Positions 35,531 to 62,100 of a stretch of 64,000 bases of DNA are shown here, one piece after another. The translations under genes and the position numbers were made by a program. The notes below the pieces were generated by a model. That model did not search any database and was not told where the DNA came from. It worked only from the letters and a program-made list of their open reading frames with translations. Numbering within the stretch: position 1 is the stretch's first letter; every line of letters begins with the position of its first letter. The DNA comes from Psettodes erumei (lineage: Eukaryota > Chordata > Actinopteri > Pleuronectiformes > Psettodidae), in the NCBI GenBank assembly GCA_016785225.1, contig JAFBJZ010000512.1:4315001-4379000 (forward strand), read 5' to 3'.

Positions 35531-36556
35531 GGTAGGATGCCCGCAGCAAGGATGCTCCGCACTGGAGCGCTGATCCACACTGCGCCTCACCGGAGGACCA
35601 GCTGACTCTTATTTCGGGCGAGCCTCACTGAGACATAATCCAACACATCGCCGTTTTGCGGCTAAGTGTTGTCCTTCAATTAGAGCTTTTCCTGTCTGCG
35701 TGTCCTTTGTTTAATGGCTGCGTGGAAGGAACTGAGGCTGCAACAGCCTGTAACACTGATATCAACTTTAAAATTTCCACAGCCAAGTCATTTCCGTGCC
35801 CTGGTTGTTGTTCTAATCAGCCACGTGAATTCACCGGTTGATTAGATTAAATGGGGACATCAGATGAATTTGTTGCAGTTGTTTGTGTCATTAACCGTTC
35901 ACTTCTTCCGTTTCCCTTTATTTTGCTTGGCTATGATGACGACAGTCCAGTGTGTACCGGCGGTGCGTGGAAGTTGGGGTTTGATTTTGAATTAAAACAC
36001 GCTGGGTCGCACGGAAACGGCTGGGGGGGGCATCGGGAGATCCACCGGGGCTCTTGTGCAAGGGAGCGTGTTGTTGTCAGTCGTCCTCTAATTAACTGTC
36101 TTTGTTTCAGTAGCATGGGGGTACTTCCCCGTGCTGTTGTTGATGTTGAACAGCTGAGCGCTACTTGGGCAGAAGTACGTCGAGTCGCCGGAATACGACC
36201 CCGCCGTAATTCCGGAGAGGAAGAGATGTGTTCAAAATAAAAGTGCCACAAAGACGTCCGGGAAAACATCCAGTTTGGGAGGGTTTTCAGAAGCTTTGTC
36301 CGCCTAATACGTTTAATTAATGACAAACGTCTGCTCCAACACTTATTCTTATGAGCGTATACTTTCTTAGCATACGTTGCTATATTGTAGCGGTTGTTTT
36401 ACCAGGCTCGTAATATTATCTGTCTTGCCTAACGCTAGATTGCAGTGTCAACAAACTTTACTTGACGTAGGAATATCCTTACATATTTTTGATATATACG
36501 TACATACATTTTCTGTTAGCTTCCTTTTCATTTACAAAAACCTGCAAAGCAGTAAA

Positions 36557-36973
36557 ATGCAAAAGGCTTTTATTTTGAAAGTGGTCACCGGAGCATTGGT
36601 GTTTTGTTCTGGCTGGCTTCACTCTGTGCAGGGAGGGGAGATGGAGATGCAGATTGTGGCTGTGGGGGGGTATTGTGCGGATGATTTCAGTCCAGTTCAG
36701 ACCAGTTCCAGCGCTGCTCCGTATTTGCAGCTGTATACCTTGTCTAATTGTTATCAGTGCCGGATGATGTTCAGGTCTGCTGCTGAATACACGTCAAGTC
36801 CAAGTAAGGTCCGTGCGGAGCGGATCTTCTCCACGACCCTCGGTGCTAGGAGCGATGAGACGCATCAAGTTCGTGTTGTACAAACACAATGTCATAAAAA
36901 AAAATACAGGGAGAGCGTTAACTTGTCAACAGATACTTATAGATACGTTATATGCCACAGTGGAGTACAATAG
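36557..36973 (+). CDS. Unrecognised 138-codon ORF with a signal-peptide-like start (uncertain)
   Basis: An ORF within a longer open frame (36377-36973). The Met at 36557 (A at -3) is followed by a hydrophobic stretch, ILKVVTGALVFCSGWL, and a plausible cleavage region before GGEMEMQ. The rest is soluble, with five cysteines, including NCYQC. I recognise no family. The sequence around it is AT-rich and intron-like, and the ORF sits inside the putative slc43a2 first intron on the same strand. It may be chance: an open frame of this length is uncommon but not impossible in 64 kb. Confidence 0.15.
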   Translation: MQKAFILKVVTGALVFCSGWLHSVQGGEMEMQIVAVGGYCADDFSPVQTSSSAAPYLQLYTLSNCYQCRMMFRSAAEYTSSPSKVRAERIFSTTLGARSDETHQVRVVQTQCHKKKYRESVNLSTDTYRYVICHSGVQ

Positions 36974-37654
36974 GGGGAAAAAACAGCCTGCGAATGCCGT
37001 TAAATTCTATTATGGATTCAAGTCAGGTCATAGTTTTTTGTGGTTCTCAGTCCCCACGTAACATAGTAAAGCAGATAATTATTTCCTCACTTGTTATCGA
37101 GTGGTTATTGGATTCATGTAATAGTGTAATGGGGTGAATATGTATTTCTACTGTTCGCAAATTACTCCAATTAGGTCACATGTATATTTACACCCGGGTG
37201 CATTGTTGAGTATTTTATATTTAGTAGCACGTATTTCATGCTGTCCACGTTATCACGTGGGCTGTAACTAGCCTAATTGCTGTTGCTTTCCGTAACCGTT
37301 ACATTACAATACACGATGCACTGGAGTGTACAGGCAGCAGCGCGAGCTCTGACACCTCAACCACACTGTCTCGCGCCGCGCTGGTTCGAACCGGCTGGAG
37401 CTCGCGCTGCATTCACGTGCAGTGGGAGTTTTTTTTTTTTTTCTTCCCCCCTCAACGCACTCAGCTGTTTTACGAAAGTAGCTTTAACATACATGACACA
37501 TCAGCCGCTTAAATAGAGAAGCGTCGCCCTTGATTTCTTTTTGATACATACGTAAAACTCCAGCAGGTAGTAGTGTCCTGTCGTAGTAATTATCACCAAT
37601 CTACGATTGGCTAGTGCTATTTTATCAAAGCTATGTGTTTACATCGAGATTTAT

Positions 37655-37720
37655 AAAGAGCTGGACTTAATTGCCTCCGCAAAGGAGGTTATGTTTTGGG
37701 TTCGCTGTTTTTTTTGTTTT
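37655..37720 (+). repeat. Dispersed repeat fragment (CCTCCGCAAAGGAGGTTATG)
   Basis: The block CCTCCGCAAAGGAGGTTATG is close to one end of a repeat very common in fish genomes, as I remember it. It is a short fragment in the putative slc43a2 intron 1a. Confidence 0.5.
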
Positions 37721-38042
37721 TGTTTTTTTAGATTCTCTAGGCAACATTTCACAATGAGTCACAGCTCCATATATGCCATGAAATGTAAATAAAGAAAACT
37801 CGTCTTAATGCTCTCAATAAAATAATATATACTATACTAACTATATATAGGAGATTTGTTGAGTAATGTACATAATAAGAGCATTTGGGGTAAGCGTTCA
37901 ATTTTGGGGAAATGTTTTTGTGCTCTGGCAGTGCTTTACGGTTTATTTGTGGAGCTGGGCTGTAGCATTTAACTCAGGGCCCTCGACCCCCCACCCCCCC
38001 CCCCACCCCAACACACGCGCTCACTGAATGCAACATCAGTCT

Positions 38043-38226
38043 CACGTGTAGCTGCTGCATGAGCTATGTCACTAACAGCCAATAGGAGACGAGCTGTTAA
38101 ACCCCTAAAGCCAATCAGATATGTTCGGGGGCGGGGATATTTAATATTTATGAGGGGATTGTGCATCTCAAAGACCTCAGCTGTTTTCTGTTTGTGAATC
38201 TCTCTGTAGACCACCACCATCATCAG
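38043..38226 (+). promoter_or_regulatory. slc43a2: Candidate proximal slc43a2 promoter
   Basis: This stretch holds a TCACGTG E-box (38042-38048), CCAAT boxes at 38079-38083 and 38111-38115, a GC box GGGGGCGGGG (38127-38136) and an AT-rich TTAATATTTA (38141-38150). The cluster suggests a second start near 38170-38180. A CAG/GCAAGA sequence at 38224-38232 could act as a GC-AG type donor, or the transcript could run unspliced into the exon holding the ATG. No transcript evidence is available. Confidence 0.4.
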
Positions 38227-38532
38227 GCAAGAACAAAGACTGAATGTGGCCCAGGCTCAAAGAGTCATTCAAAAACACTTAACTGTGAACTCAAGAGATC
38301 ATTTCATTTGCATATGATTACAGGCAGAACTAATGAATGTTGGCTCTGAGTATCAAAACAACCAATGAGGCGTGAGCATCACGCAGTATGTGAAAACATT
38401 GCTATTGTTTGTCGTTGACGATTGTCGTTTCTGATCATCACCTTGTCTCCGTTCCTCCAGTCGTCGGGGCCCCTGCAGCATCCTCTCCCCCCCCAACCGG
38501 GCCAGTGAACCGCTACCTCCAACTCAGCTGAG

Positions 38533-53205
<14,673 letters not shown>

Positions 53206-53230
53206 ACCAGGACATGGAGAGTTGCACACC

Positions 53231-53257
53231 AAAAAAAAAAAAAAAAAAAAAAAAAAA
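53231..53257 (+). repeat. 27-nt A homopolymer just after the slc43a2 stop
   Basis: An uninterrupted run of 27 A begins 26 nt after the stop codon and is followed by GGGGCGAGAG. It is genomic, and no AATAAA lies 10-30 nt before it. Confidence 0.95.
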
Positions 53258-56200
53258 GGGGCGAGAGAAGAAGAGAGGGAGGGGAGAGTGGTGGGGGTCC
53301 CTTGCCTGTGTGACACTTTAAATGCATAAATACATTCGCTTCGTCCTCTCCCGATTTCGTCCGACGGTTCACGAATCCCTCCCCCTCCCCTTGCGCACAC
53401 ACACTCGCGCACACACGCTCCATTACACTGCCATGTTGCATTTGGCCAAACGCGACTGCACACCCGGTGTGACACCCAGTCACACCCTCCCTCATCTGTT
53501 GAGCATACACTGTGAGAGACCCGACACACACACACACACACGCAAACACAAAAACATACTTAAACATTCTCTCCGGCCCAGCGGGGAGCTTTGTGGAGGG
53601 GGCTCACCACACCGCCTCACCCCTCCCTTTGTCTCCATCTCTGAAATGAGGAGAAATCAGACTCCTGGGAGAAAGAAGAAGCGACTGGGGAGGCGGGGGT
53701 GTTGTATTTCTGCCCAAGTGACTCCTCGTCGTCACTCTTGTCATTTTTATTTCACTCTGTTATATATGTCACTGACGGTCGACTGGATTAGCCTCTGCCA
53801 GTCCCGCGCGAAAAACCACAGAAGGAGAAGAAGGTGCCCGCCTTTTTGGAAAGGGAGGAGTCTTTGGAGGAGGCAGTACTTTTAAGACACCAAACACAAC
53901 TGTTGCATTGTGATCACGGAGTAACCACGATGACTGATTTTTTTCTGATTGGTCGAGGTTTCGAAGTCTCTCCTAGACATAGGCCGTGAGGCTGCTTTGA
54001 CTTAAACCCTCCTCTGGGAGACACGAAAAAGTGCACACACCCACACGAGTGGCACCTTTGGTAATGGCATCTCTGCCTCCCCTTGTGGTCGAGGGCATTA
54101 ACCGAATCCGCAGACAGCAGTATTGGTAGCAGGTCCGATTAAAACCCGTAGTATGACAGCACACGACGCGCGGCTACGTCCCCGAGAAAACGCCGCAGCA
54201 TCCGTGCGCGTTACATAATACAGTGTGAGGAAGTGGTTTCTCCTGTTAGATAAACAACAGCTGCGTGTTGCCAGTGACGACAGCGCTCGTCCTACATCAC
54301 AGTTTCACACAGTCAGCGGGGCAGGAACACACTCAACTTGCCACGTCGGCCGAGTTTTGTTTTGTTTTTTTTTCAAAGTCCCGTATGTATTTTCCAGAGT
54401 ATGTAACCGTTTGTTTACAATGTATTTATTGCAATATGATGTGCTGATCTTTTTTTTTTTTCTCCCCCCCCCTCCCTATACATAATCTGAAGATGCGGGG
54501 GAGGAAATATGTTTCGAGTAGGCGGACAGGACGAAGTTATTAGATATTTGTTTTCAAAGAGCGGAGTTTGACTTGCTACACCCATGAATTTGGAGCTCTG
54601 ATTCGTTGTAGCAATAAGTGCTTCTGTGGGGTGCCGGGCCAACCAATCACACGCACAGACAGGTAAATATGTGAACATTGCATGGACTGTATTGCTAAAT
54701 CACAAAAGGTGCTGTTTGATCACAGACAATGCGTCAAGGGGCAAGTTGAAGTCATTGTCCCACAAAGGCAACAATCGATTTACTAACAAGACCCGCCTCT
54801 TCGGTGGATCTCCAAAGAACCATTCAAGTAACCGTTTGCAATGACTGCTCTGCTCTCTGTTTCTGATCAGTCTTGCGGTAACTCTGCACAATAACACAAC
54901 GTGCAGCCACAGCAGCAGCTCCAGAAAACTTGAATTCACCTCTTACAGACATAAAGGGACATAAGCTCGAAGGTAGCAGGCAGATAAAGACACTCCCTCC
55001 GCAGCTTCTGAGGAAAGCAGATGAGACGACACAGACGCTAAAGTGTCTGTGCGCGAGAACAGAAGCGTGGAGTGTGTAGACAACGATACAAGGATCGCAA
55101 TTTGATTCAGTCCGCTGTTTTCAAAAACCATGAAGTGAAGATATTTTCTTCCCGGCAGTAACTCACAGAGGCACTTCCAAAGACAGCCATGACCCTCAAG
55201 AGTGCCTCTCTGTATGTGTACAGATGATGGAAGCGGTGGATTCAGGCGGGATGTCGGACGCCCATTCCCTCCCTCCCTCCGTGCCGTATCTGTGTATCGC
55301 TTTCATCCACCCGTCGAACGTCAAACAGAGCCGAGAGACAAGCCTCTGCTACCATCAGAGGCCCCCGGCGAATGAGTTAGTGAGAAATGAATGGCACACG
55401 ATGCACTTTCAACCTCTAAGATGGACCTCAGTTGTGTATTTCCGAATGGCCTGTATTGTACACACAGTGCGCGGCTGCTTACCTGCGGTGCATGATGCAA
55501 AGAATGTAAACTTGTAGAGCTTCAGATGTAGATTTGTAATTCAGAACGCGGGAATGGAAAGCTGCTTAGAAGATTATTTTGTTATACTCAGAAAAGAAAA
55601 CAAACCCTATCGCTTCACACGTTCGTTGTATTGCCTTTACGCGCTCAGACAGTGGCAGAGTCTTGTCTCTCAGTTCGGAAACTTTCATAGGCATGGACAT
55701 GCCAATCACAACCGTTCATCCTCACCAGACTGCATATGGCTTTGTCATCTGTCAACGATCAAAGCAAACGGTATGGCGTTGAATCGGTGCAGAAATGATT
55801 TAACTGTGTTTTTTTTGGATCACAAACGCGAAGGGGCTTTCGTGAAGTCGAAACGATGGAAATTTGTAAGACAGCTCGTTTGTACATTTCTATGCATTTC
55901 GAAGTGAACGTTCGAATCGGGCGTGCGGGAAAATGTAATCATGCAGGAGAAAGTTATGAATTCCCACACAATACCAGCACTGGATTATTATTTTTTTTAA
56001 AGTTCTGGTTTCAGATCATTGTCAGATATTAAATTCCTGACCAAGGTCTGTGACCAAAATGTTTGATTTTCAGTAATCATACAAAGAGATTGTGGAGGAA
56101 TACATTACAATCTTTTGTATTTTTGTATTATCTTTCTCTGAAAATCTATGTGGTTGTATCTCTAAAGTAAAAAACTCCTGTTACATGAGCCATTTTTCAC

Positions 56201-56499
56201 CACATTTCCTCCCTGGGGATGAGGTAAAAAAATGTCTCATACACTCAAATGTACTGGTAATAGATTTGGTTTGTTGTGTTGCCTCTAAATGTTAATTTTG
56301 CACTTGAGAGATACAACAACATCAAGTTTCACATGGAAATGTACAAATCAAAATTCATTTGCTGTGCACAAGTCTTCAAGTCCATATGAGCACTGACCTC
56401 CTCTGAGGCTGGACACAGCATATGCTCCTGGAATGTAGTAAATATGACTTCTTTTTTAATGGGTGGCTGGATGGGTGGGGGTAACCACACCAAAAGTTA

Positions 56500-56570
56500 G
56501 CCCATGCCCCACCCCTCCACCAAGTTTGAAGAAAATTGGGTCAAACTTTTTTGCGTAATCCAGAATGTGG
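56500..56570 (+). repeat. Dispersed repeat fragment in the slc43a2 3'UTR
   Basis: CCAAGTTTGAAGAAAATTGG followed by GTCAAACTTTTTTGCGTAAT resembles the other common end of the CCTCCGCnAAGGAGG fish repeat. It is diverged, with no coding potential. Confidence 0.45.
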
Positions 56571-57854
56571 GTGACGATGGAAAGTGAATTTTCATTTGCT
56601 CGTCGTCGCTTTGTGGCGTCACGTGAATTTTGAGTCCATGTACAAGCTGTTTGTCTGAAGCCAGGACAGGTTGTACGTTGACATGACAATGCGAGAATTG
56701 CCCCTGGGCAAATGAGTGATGAGTTATCAGGTGAAATCTTCATTCCCTCATAATGGGAAACTAATCAGCACCTTCCGTCACTGCCGTACCTTAACCGACT
56801 CACCCTGTCCTCAGTGCCATCACCTTCTCTGTCATATCCTAACGTCCTTGGACAGGGATTCTCCATTACCGTGGTGTGGTTTACTTAGATGGATGTAGTG
56901 ATGAATCCGAGCGTCAGCATTTGCCTGTGGATTCTTATGTGTGATGATAGGAAATGGAGATTTTAGCTGAAACACTGACGCCCCATTCCCCTCTCCTGGC
57001 ATGTGCGTTTTGGATTTTTTTTTCTACCTACCATAATTTGGCTTTAGTTTTTCATTCGACTTTTTTCCTCTGATGTTTACGAGAATGTGTATTTTCATGA
57101 TCTTATACTGTATATTTGGTTTTCTTTTGTCTTGTACCACAATATAGCCATTGTCACTGACATCTCAAGTCATGTTGTTTTAACTGAAAAAAAGGATATC
57201 AATATATGACGCAAAATAAACACAGTAATTTGTATAGATGTGTCTCTTATTTGAAATGACAGAACTTTTCCCACAGCAGCAGGCCTCATAATCTCACTTT
57301 AATACTTCTCCATGTACCTGGAGTCGTGCAGAATAGACATATCGACTTGATTCGCAAAGTAAATGACGCACGAGGCAACAGCAGCCGCTCAGAATTTTCT
57401 CGAGGTTGTTTTAATCAGAGAGGAACATCCTGTGTGGACACAAACTGGTGGAGTCGTCTCAAATAAACAGGTTGAACCAGGGTTGACGGTTTCTCCCTGC
57501 ACTGGTTTGACCACACCGGGGCGTGGACACACGTTCACACTCAGACATGGTTCGGTAGGCTGCTCCACCCTGTGGGAAGGCAACAAGCCTTACGCTATCT
57601 ATGTGCGTCAATGGATGCTCACTGAGTTGTAGTCACTGGTACAGTACACTATAAATAGTAATCTCATGCATTAAGATAATCATCGTTATTATTTCACTGA
57701 ACAGTAAGCCTAGATCTTGTAAGAAAGTAATAATAAGTAGTAGTAGTGACAGAAGCACGTTGAGCCATAATCGCAACACGAAGTTCACGTTGCGAAGACT
57801 TGCTAATGGTTTACCGACTGTACGTGAACGTGACATCGAGTTACCTGAAATCAA

Positions 57855-58042
57855 AGGTGGGCGTGCCCTCCCCTTTCGACACCACGCCCCTTCCCACGCG
57901 CACACGGCATCTTCCAGGAAGAAAAAGCCGAAGTCAGAAGCGTCAGGCGGTGGATGGACGACTCGCTTGAGCTTTGACGAAAAGGTTTTTTTTTCTTTCC
58001 TCCGGGTTTCACCGCTTCTGTTCGGACGGAGCCACAGTCAAC
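57855..58042 (+). promoter_or_regulatory. pitpna: Putative TATA-less pitpna promoter and 5'UTR
   Basis: Sp/KLF-like GC boxes AGGTGGGCGTG (57855-57865) and CCACGCCCC (57882-57890) lie 150-190 bp before the ATG, with no TATA box. The intervening sequence is the likely short leader and ends CAGTCAACATG. Only about 600 bp separate it from the slc43a2 poly(A) signal. Confidence 0.45.
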
Positions 58043-58892
58043 ATGCTGATTAAAGAATTGTGAGTATCGCGACTTTTTTTTGAAAAGGCGCGGTGTTAGA
58101 GGAAACGTCACATGACTTGTCAACTCTTCCTAAATTAAAAAAAAATACATAGGAGAGGAGCCAGGGATGACGCTTCCGCCGTGAACCATTTCTATAAGCT
58201 GCGGTGTTTGGCGTCTGAATAGCGGCCTCCCTGTGTACATTGTTTAACTCGCGGTGTGAAACTCACAGAACTCCTGGGAAAGTATCCGCAGTTTACAACT
58301 TATTTGTATGCGTAAAAAAAGCACCTACGCTTTTGGCGTAGGTGCTTTTTTTTTGGATTACCGCGACAACGAGAGTCCATTCGGCGTAGATAAATTGAAA
58401 ATTGAACTTTGCTTTCGAAATTAAATTAGCGGTGAACTAAACCTTCATGTTTTGACCGCTCCCTGCCGATTGAAGTGAACTCCCTCCGTTACAAGGGGAT
58501 AAGAGAGGTAATTAAGGGGATAAGAGATGTTGGTGCGGCGAAATAACTTTCAAAGTTAAGATTTCCACCGAACCAGTTTATCCTTTTGAGGTGTTGAAAC
58601 GTGGCGCGGCAGATAATCCCCTTTGAAGCGTTTCGGGAGAGAGATCGGATCGCGTTTCCTACAGCATGCCCGTGAATTTCAGTGTTTCGGTGTTGATGCG
58701 CACAGTTTTCGCCGGGTTTTTTTTATGGCATGTTATAACGCACATCACGGCTGGAACGTCATCCAATATGCTGACTGTCATATGATCACGGTGCAAAGTT
58801 CATTAATAGGCCCGGGCGTGTTAATGCTTGGTAGGATTGTCCTGTGCCTTTGTGGGGGAAAAAAAAAACACAGCATGTGAAAACAGTGAGAA

Positions 58893-58927
<35 letters not shown>

Positions 58928-59101
58928 TGTGCAATGTCAGTGTATGAGTTTAGGGTAACATGTATGTTTTTCTCATCACACCAGCCATCAGGTTCCTGCT
59001 TGGCTCCTCTTCCTCTCAGATCTGTACTAATGAAATATTCAGGCCCTGCTACACGGGCAACAGGTGGCAATTAATTGGCTGTTGTATCAACACAAACACA
59101 T

Positions 59102-59133
<32 letters not shown>

Positions 59134-62100
59134 GGGATGGATACACAAAGAGCCTGCCTGCTCTCTCGCCACACCAGTATGGATTGCCGTTTCATAATTT
59201 CCTCTTCTCCTTCTCTAGCTTCCTGTTACAGCGGGATAATGACAGAGAACTAAATGTCCCGCCCCGTCCAGAGAAGCTCCCTGATCTGGGTTAATCAAAC
59301 AAGGCCTGATGGTTTTTTTTTTAAAAAAATCAATTCGCTTTACAGGTGCTAGTAGATTTGTTACTTTTGGACAGAGCCCTTTCTCACTTCTCCCCACTCG
59401 TTTCCCTCTGCATACAGTCAAAAGTTGCGAAATGAATTCAGACGCGGGTTCCTTTTTACGGCCCCCGGTGTTTGAACTCTTTGTTTTTCCACCGTTGTGA
59501 TCGGTTGTGTCATCTTTATCCTTGTACCTCAGCCGCTCAGTCTGACCACTGCGCTAATACCCCTTTGTTTTTCTCTTCTCCCCCTCCTTGCAGCCGAATC
59601 GTCCTGCCCATTTCAGTGGAGGAGGTAAGGACTCATTTGCTTACTTTTTCCCAAGCGTTCGGTTAAAAGGACGGCCGCGTGATCGTCGCGATGATTTGTC
59701 GTCACTTCCTCCGCATCACCGGTGTCGGTGGATAAACCTTGCGTAATTTTTTCCCCCCTCGGAGACGGTATCTTTTCTCCCAGGAATGCTGTTTGAAGTT
59801 CCTCCGGGGCTGCGTATCAACGCGTTTCCTCCTTTTGATGCCCTTGCAGTTGCACCACTTGGCGCCGTAGTTTCGTGTCAGTCCCCCGAATTTACTTATC
59901 TGTGTTTAATTGACCATGTTATCCCAAGAGCAGGTTTCGCCTCTTCCACCCCTCACACATTTTGGGCCGTGTAACGGAATAGAGCTCATTTGTTTAACTC
60001 CTCAGCTGTTGTACCTCCGTGCTCCTTGCTTGGAGCAGTCGGGCCACGCCGTGACCGAATTTGCAACGGTTGGTTCCCGGTCCACACCTAGTGCTGTGTT
60101 TCATCCAGCGGTTGCAAGCGCCTCCGTTCAGGTTCAGCCTGTTTGTCGCCGAACGGAGCCTTCCCACCCCCTGCTCCTGCTAGTTAAAGGTCGTGATTGC
60201 GTCGGGCCGTCCTTGACGGTGAGAAGACGTACTGGTTAGACACAACGAGTCGCATTCCTGAGTTCCTGCTCGCGGGCAGAGCGGCCCAGCATCCGAAGCG
60301 ACGGAAATAGTCTGAAGCGGGGCAACCCCCTATCTCCTGGGAGCGCATGGTTTGGCTCAGTCCTGCCAGTGGTGGCAGGTGCGTCTTTCCAACAGTCATC
60401 AACCACGCGGGGGCTAAAACCGACTTCGTTGCGTTGAAACATCCTGTGGACAGCTTCCGTTGTCGAAAGGGTTTTTTTTTTCGTGTGTGCGTGTCTGTGT
60501 GTTTTGAAGCAGGAGGAGTGCGCTGGCCGGGCCGATGGCACCGGTCATGTGAGTCACTCTTTTCCAGCGTCACAGAGCTTTGGCCCGACTCAGGAAGGGT
60601 TTGAACTTTGGAAGTCGCAGGAGGAAGAGAGGGTTTAAAAAAAAGAATTGAGAAAAAGCTTACTCTGCTGTTTTTTTTTTCTGTCTAGCAGTTTTGAAGT
60701 CTGCGTCTGGGATAAAAGACAATAGTTAACTCACGGTCATTTACATGAATGGGTACCAGAGGTCATTCTCGCAGGGCGTCCTTTTAAAATGTGTCGTTTT
60801 AATATTTTGCCCAAGTTGTGCGCTAGTCGAGCTGTCATCATCTGAATCCTGACTATTTTGCTTTTTGAGCTGCTCAGTTCACTGAATTAATTTTGATGTA
60901 GAAGCTAGTTGGGTTTTTTTTTTTTTTTTTTAATAGAAAACAGTCAGTTTTAGTTCAGTTTATTCAGTCACAATGGGATAAAGTAAAAAAAAACAACCAA
61001 ATGTCTCGTTCGTGGACGTTTGACCACATGAGGGCAGCAGAACAAACCACAAACACTATTGGTCATTACGTCTCGTCTGAAAATGAGTTTGTCTGCGACC
61101 CCTCAGACATTAAACATTTAATTTGGTTCAAAATCCATTTTAAAATATTAACTAGTGCAGCCATGATTATTAAAATTTATCTTAACTTCCTTTCGTCCAC
61201 CCCGTAAATGTCGTTTAAGCTGAGAAAGTCCAGGAGCCAGCACTTAGTTTGGGTTTCGAATTTCAGTCGCACTCGCCACGGGTGCGAATTTATCCGTGAT
61301 CGCCGACCCTCTCCCCTCTCCCCTCTCCCCTCCAGTACCAGGTGGGTCAGCTGTATGCTGTCGCAGAGGCCAGCAAGAGCGAGACGGGCGGAGGAGACGG
61401 CGTGGAGGTGCTGGTCAACGAGCCCTACGAGAAAGACGGCGAGAAGGGCCAGTACACCCACAAGATCTACCACCTGCAAAGGTCGGCTGCTCAAGAGCGC
61501 CGCTGCGGCTCTAAATGGGCGCCCCTTGATTTACGCTCGAGTTTAGGATTTAGTTTTCCACGCTTGTGCGACTACACTCACGCCTGTTTATGTCCGTGCA
61601 GTAAAGTCCCGAGTATGCTCTCCAAGTTGGCTCCGAAAGAGTCCCTGGAGGTTCACGAGGAGGCCTGGAACGCATATCCTTACTGCCGCACCAGTGAGCC
61701 CCCCCCCCCCCACACACACACACACACACACAACTGTAAATAATTTAACACTGTGCCTACTGTAAATTAGCAGCCCGTGTGACCGTCTTGACTTGAATGT
61801 GCGCGTGAACTAAAGCCTCGTCTCTCCTTCTCTTTCTGATCGCGGTACCCCTCTTCTCCCGACGCAGTACTCACGGTAAGTAACCCCTTCTTCCGAAAAG
61901 CCAATTTTTTTTTTTTTTTTCCGACTGCAGCCACCGTGTTAGACGACAGAAAGCTCTGCAATGCGTCGGACTTCACTGTTGTTCGCCCGCATGATTGTCG
62001 GCTGACTCGTGCCGCTCGTCTCTCTCCCAGAATCCCTGGATGAAAGAAAACTTCATGGTCAAGATCGAGACGTGGCACAAGCCCGATATGGGCGATCAGG

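Larger units (their letters stand above)
53206..57240 (+). other. slc43a2: slc43a2 3' untranslated region, about 4 kb
   Basis: The sequence after the TAG (53203-53205) has no convincing ORF. The first canonical AATAAA in a typical AT-rich 3'-end setting is at 57215-57220 and would end a UTR of about 4 kb. The region carries a 27-nt A tract (53231-53257) and a short fish repeat fragment near 56500-56570. The exact end is inferred, and shorter forms are possible. Confidence 0.55.
58060..59593 (+). other. pitpna intron 1
   Basis: A 1.5-kb intron after a 17-nt coding segment. It contains a perfect hairpin (58314-58352) and two microsatellites, TG at 58895-58926 and CA at 59103-59132. No coding similarity was found. 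Confidence 0.7.

Noticed and set aside
30000..38500. inpp5k exons expected from mammalian synteny
   Set aside because: I looked for 5-phosphatase and SKICH-like segments between myo1c and slc43a2 on both strands and saw none.
58314..58352. Rho-independent bacterial terminator
   Set aside because: The stem followed by T tract fits the form, but the locus is an intron of a vertebrate gene. Treated as an inverted repeat.
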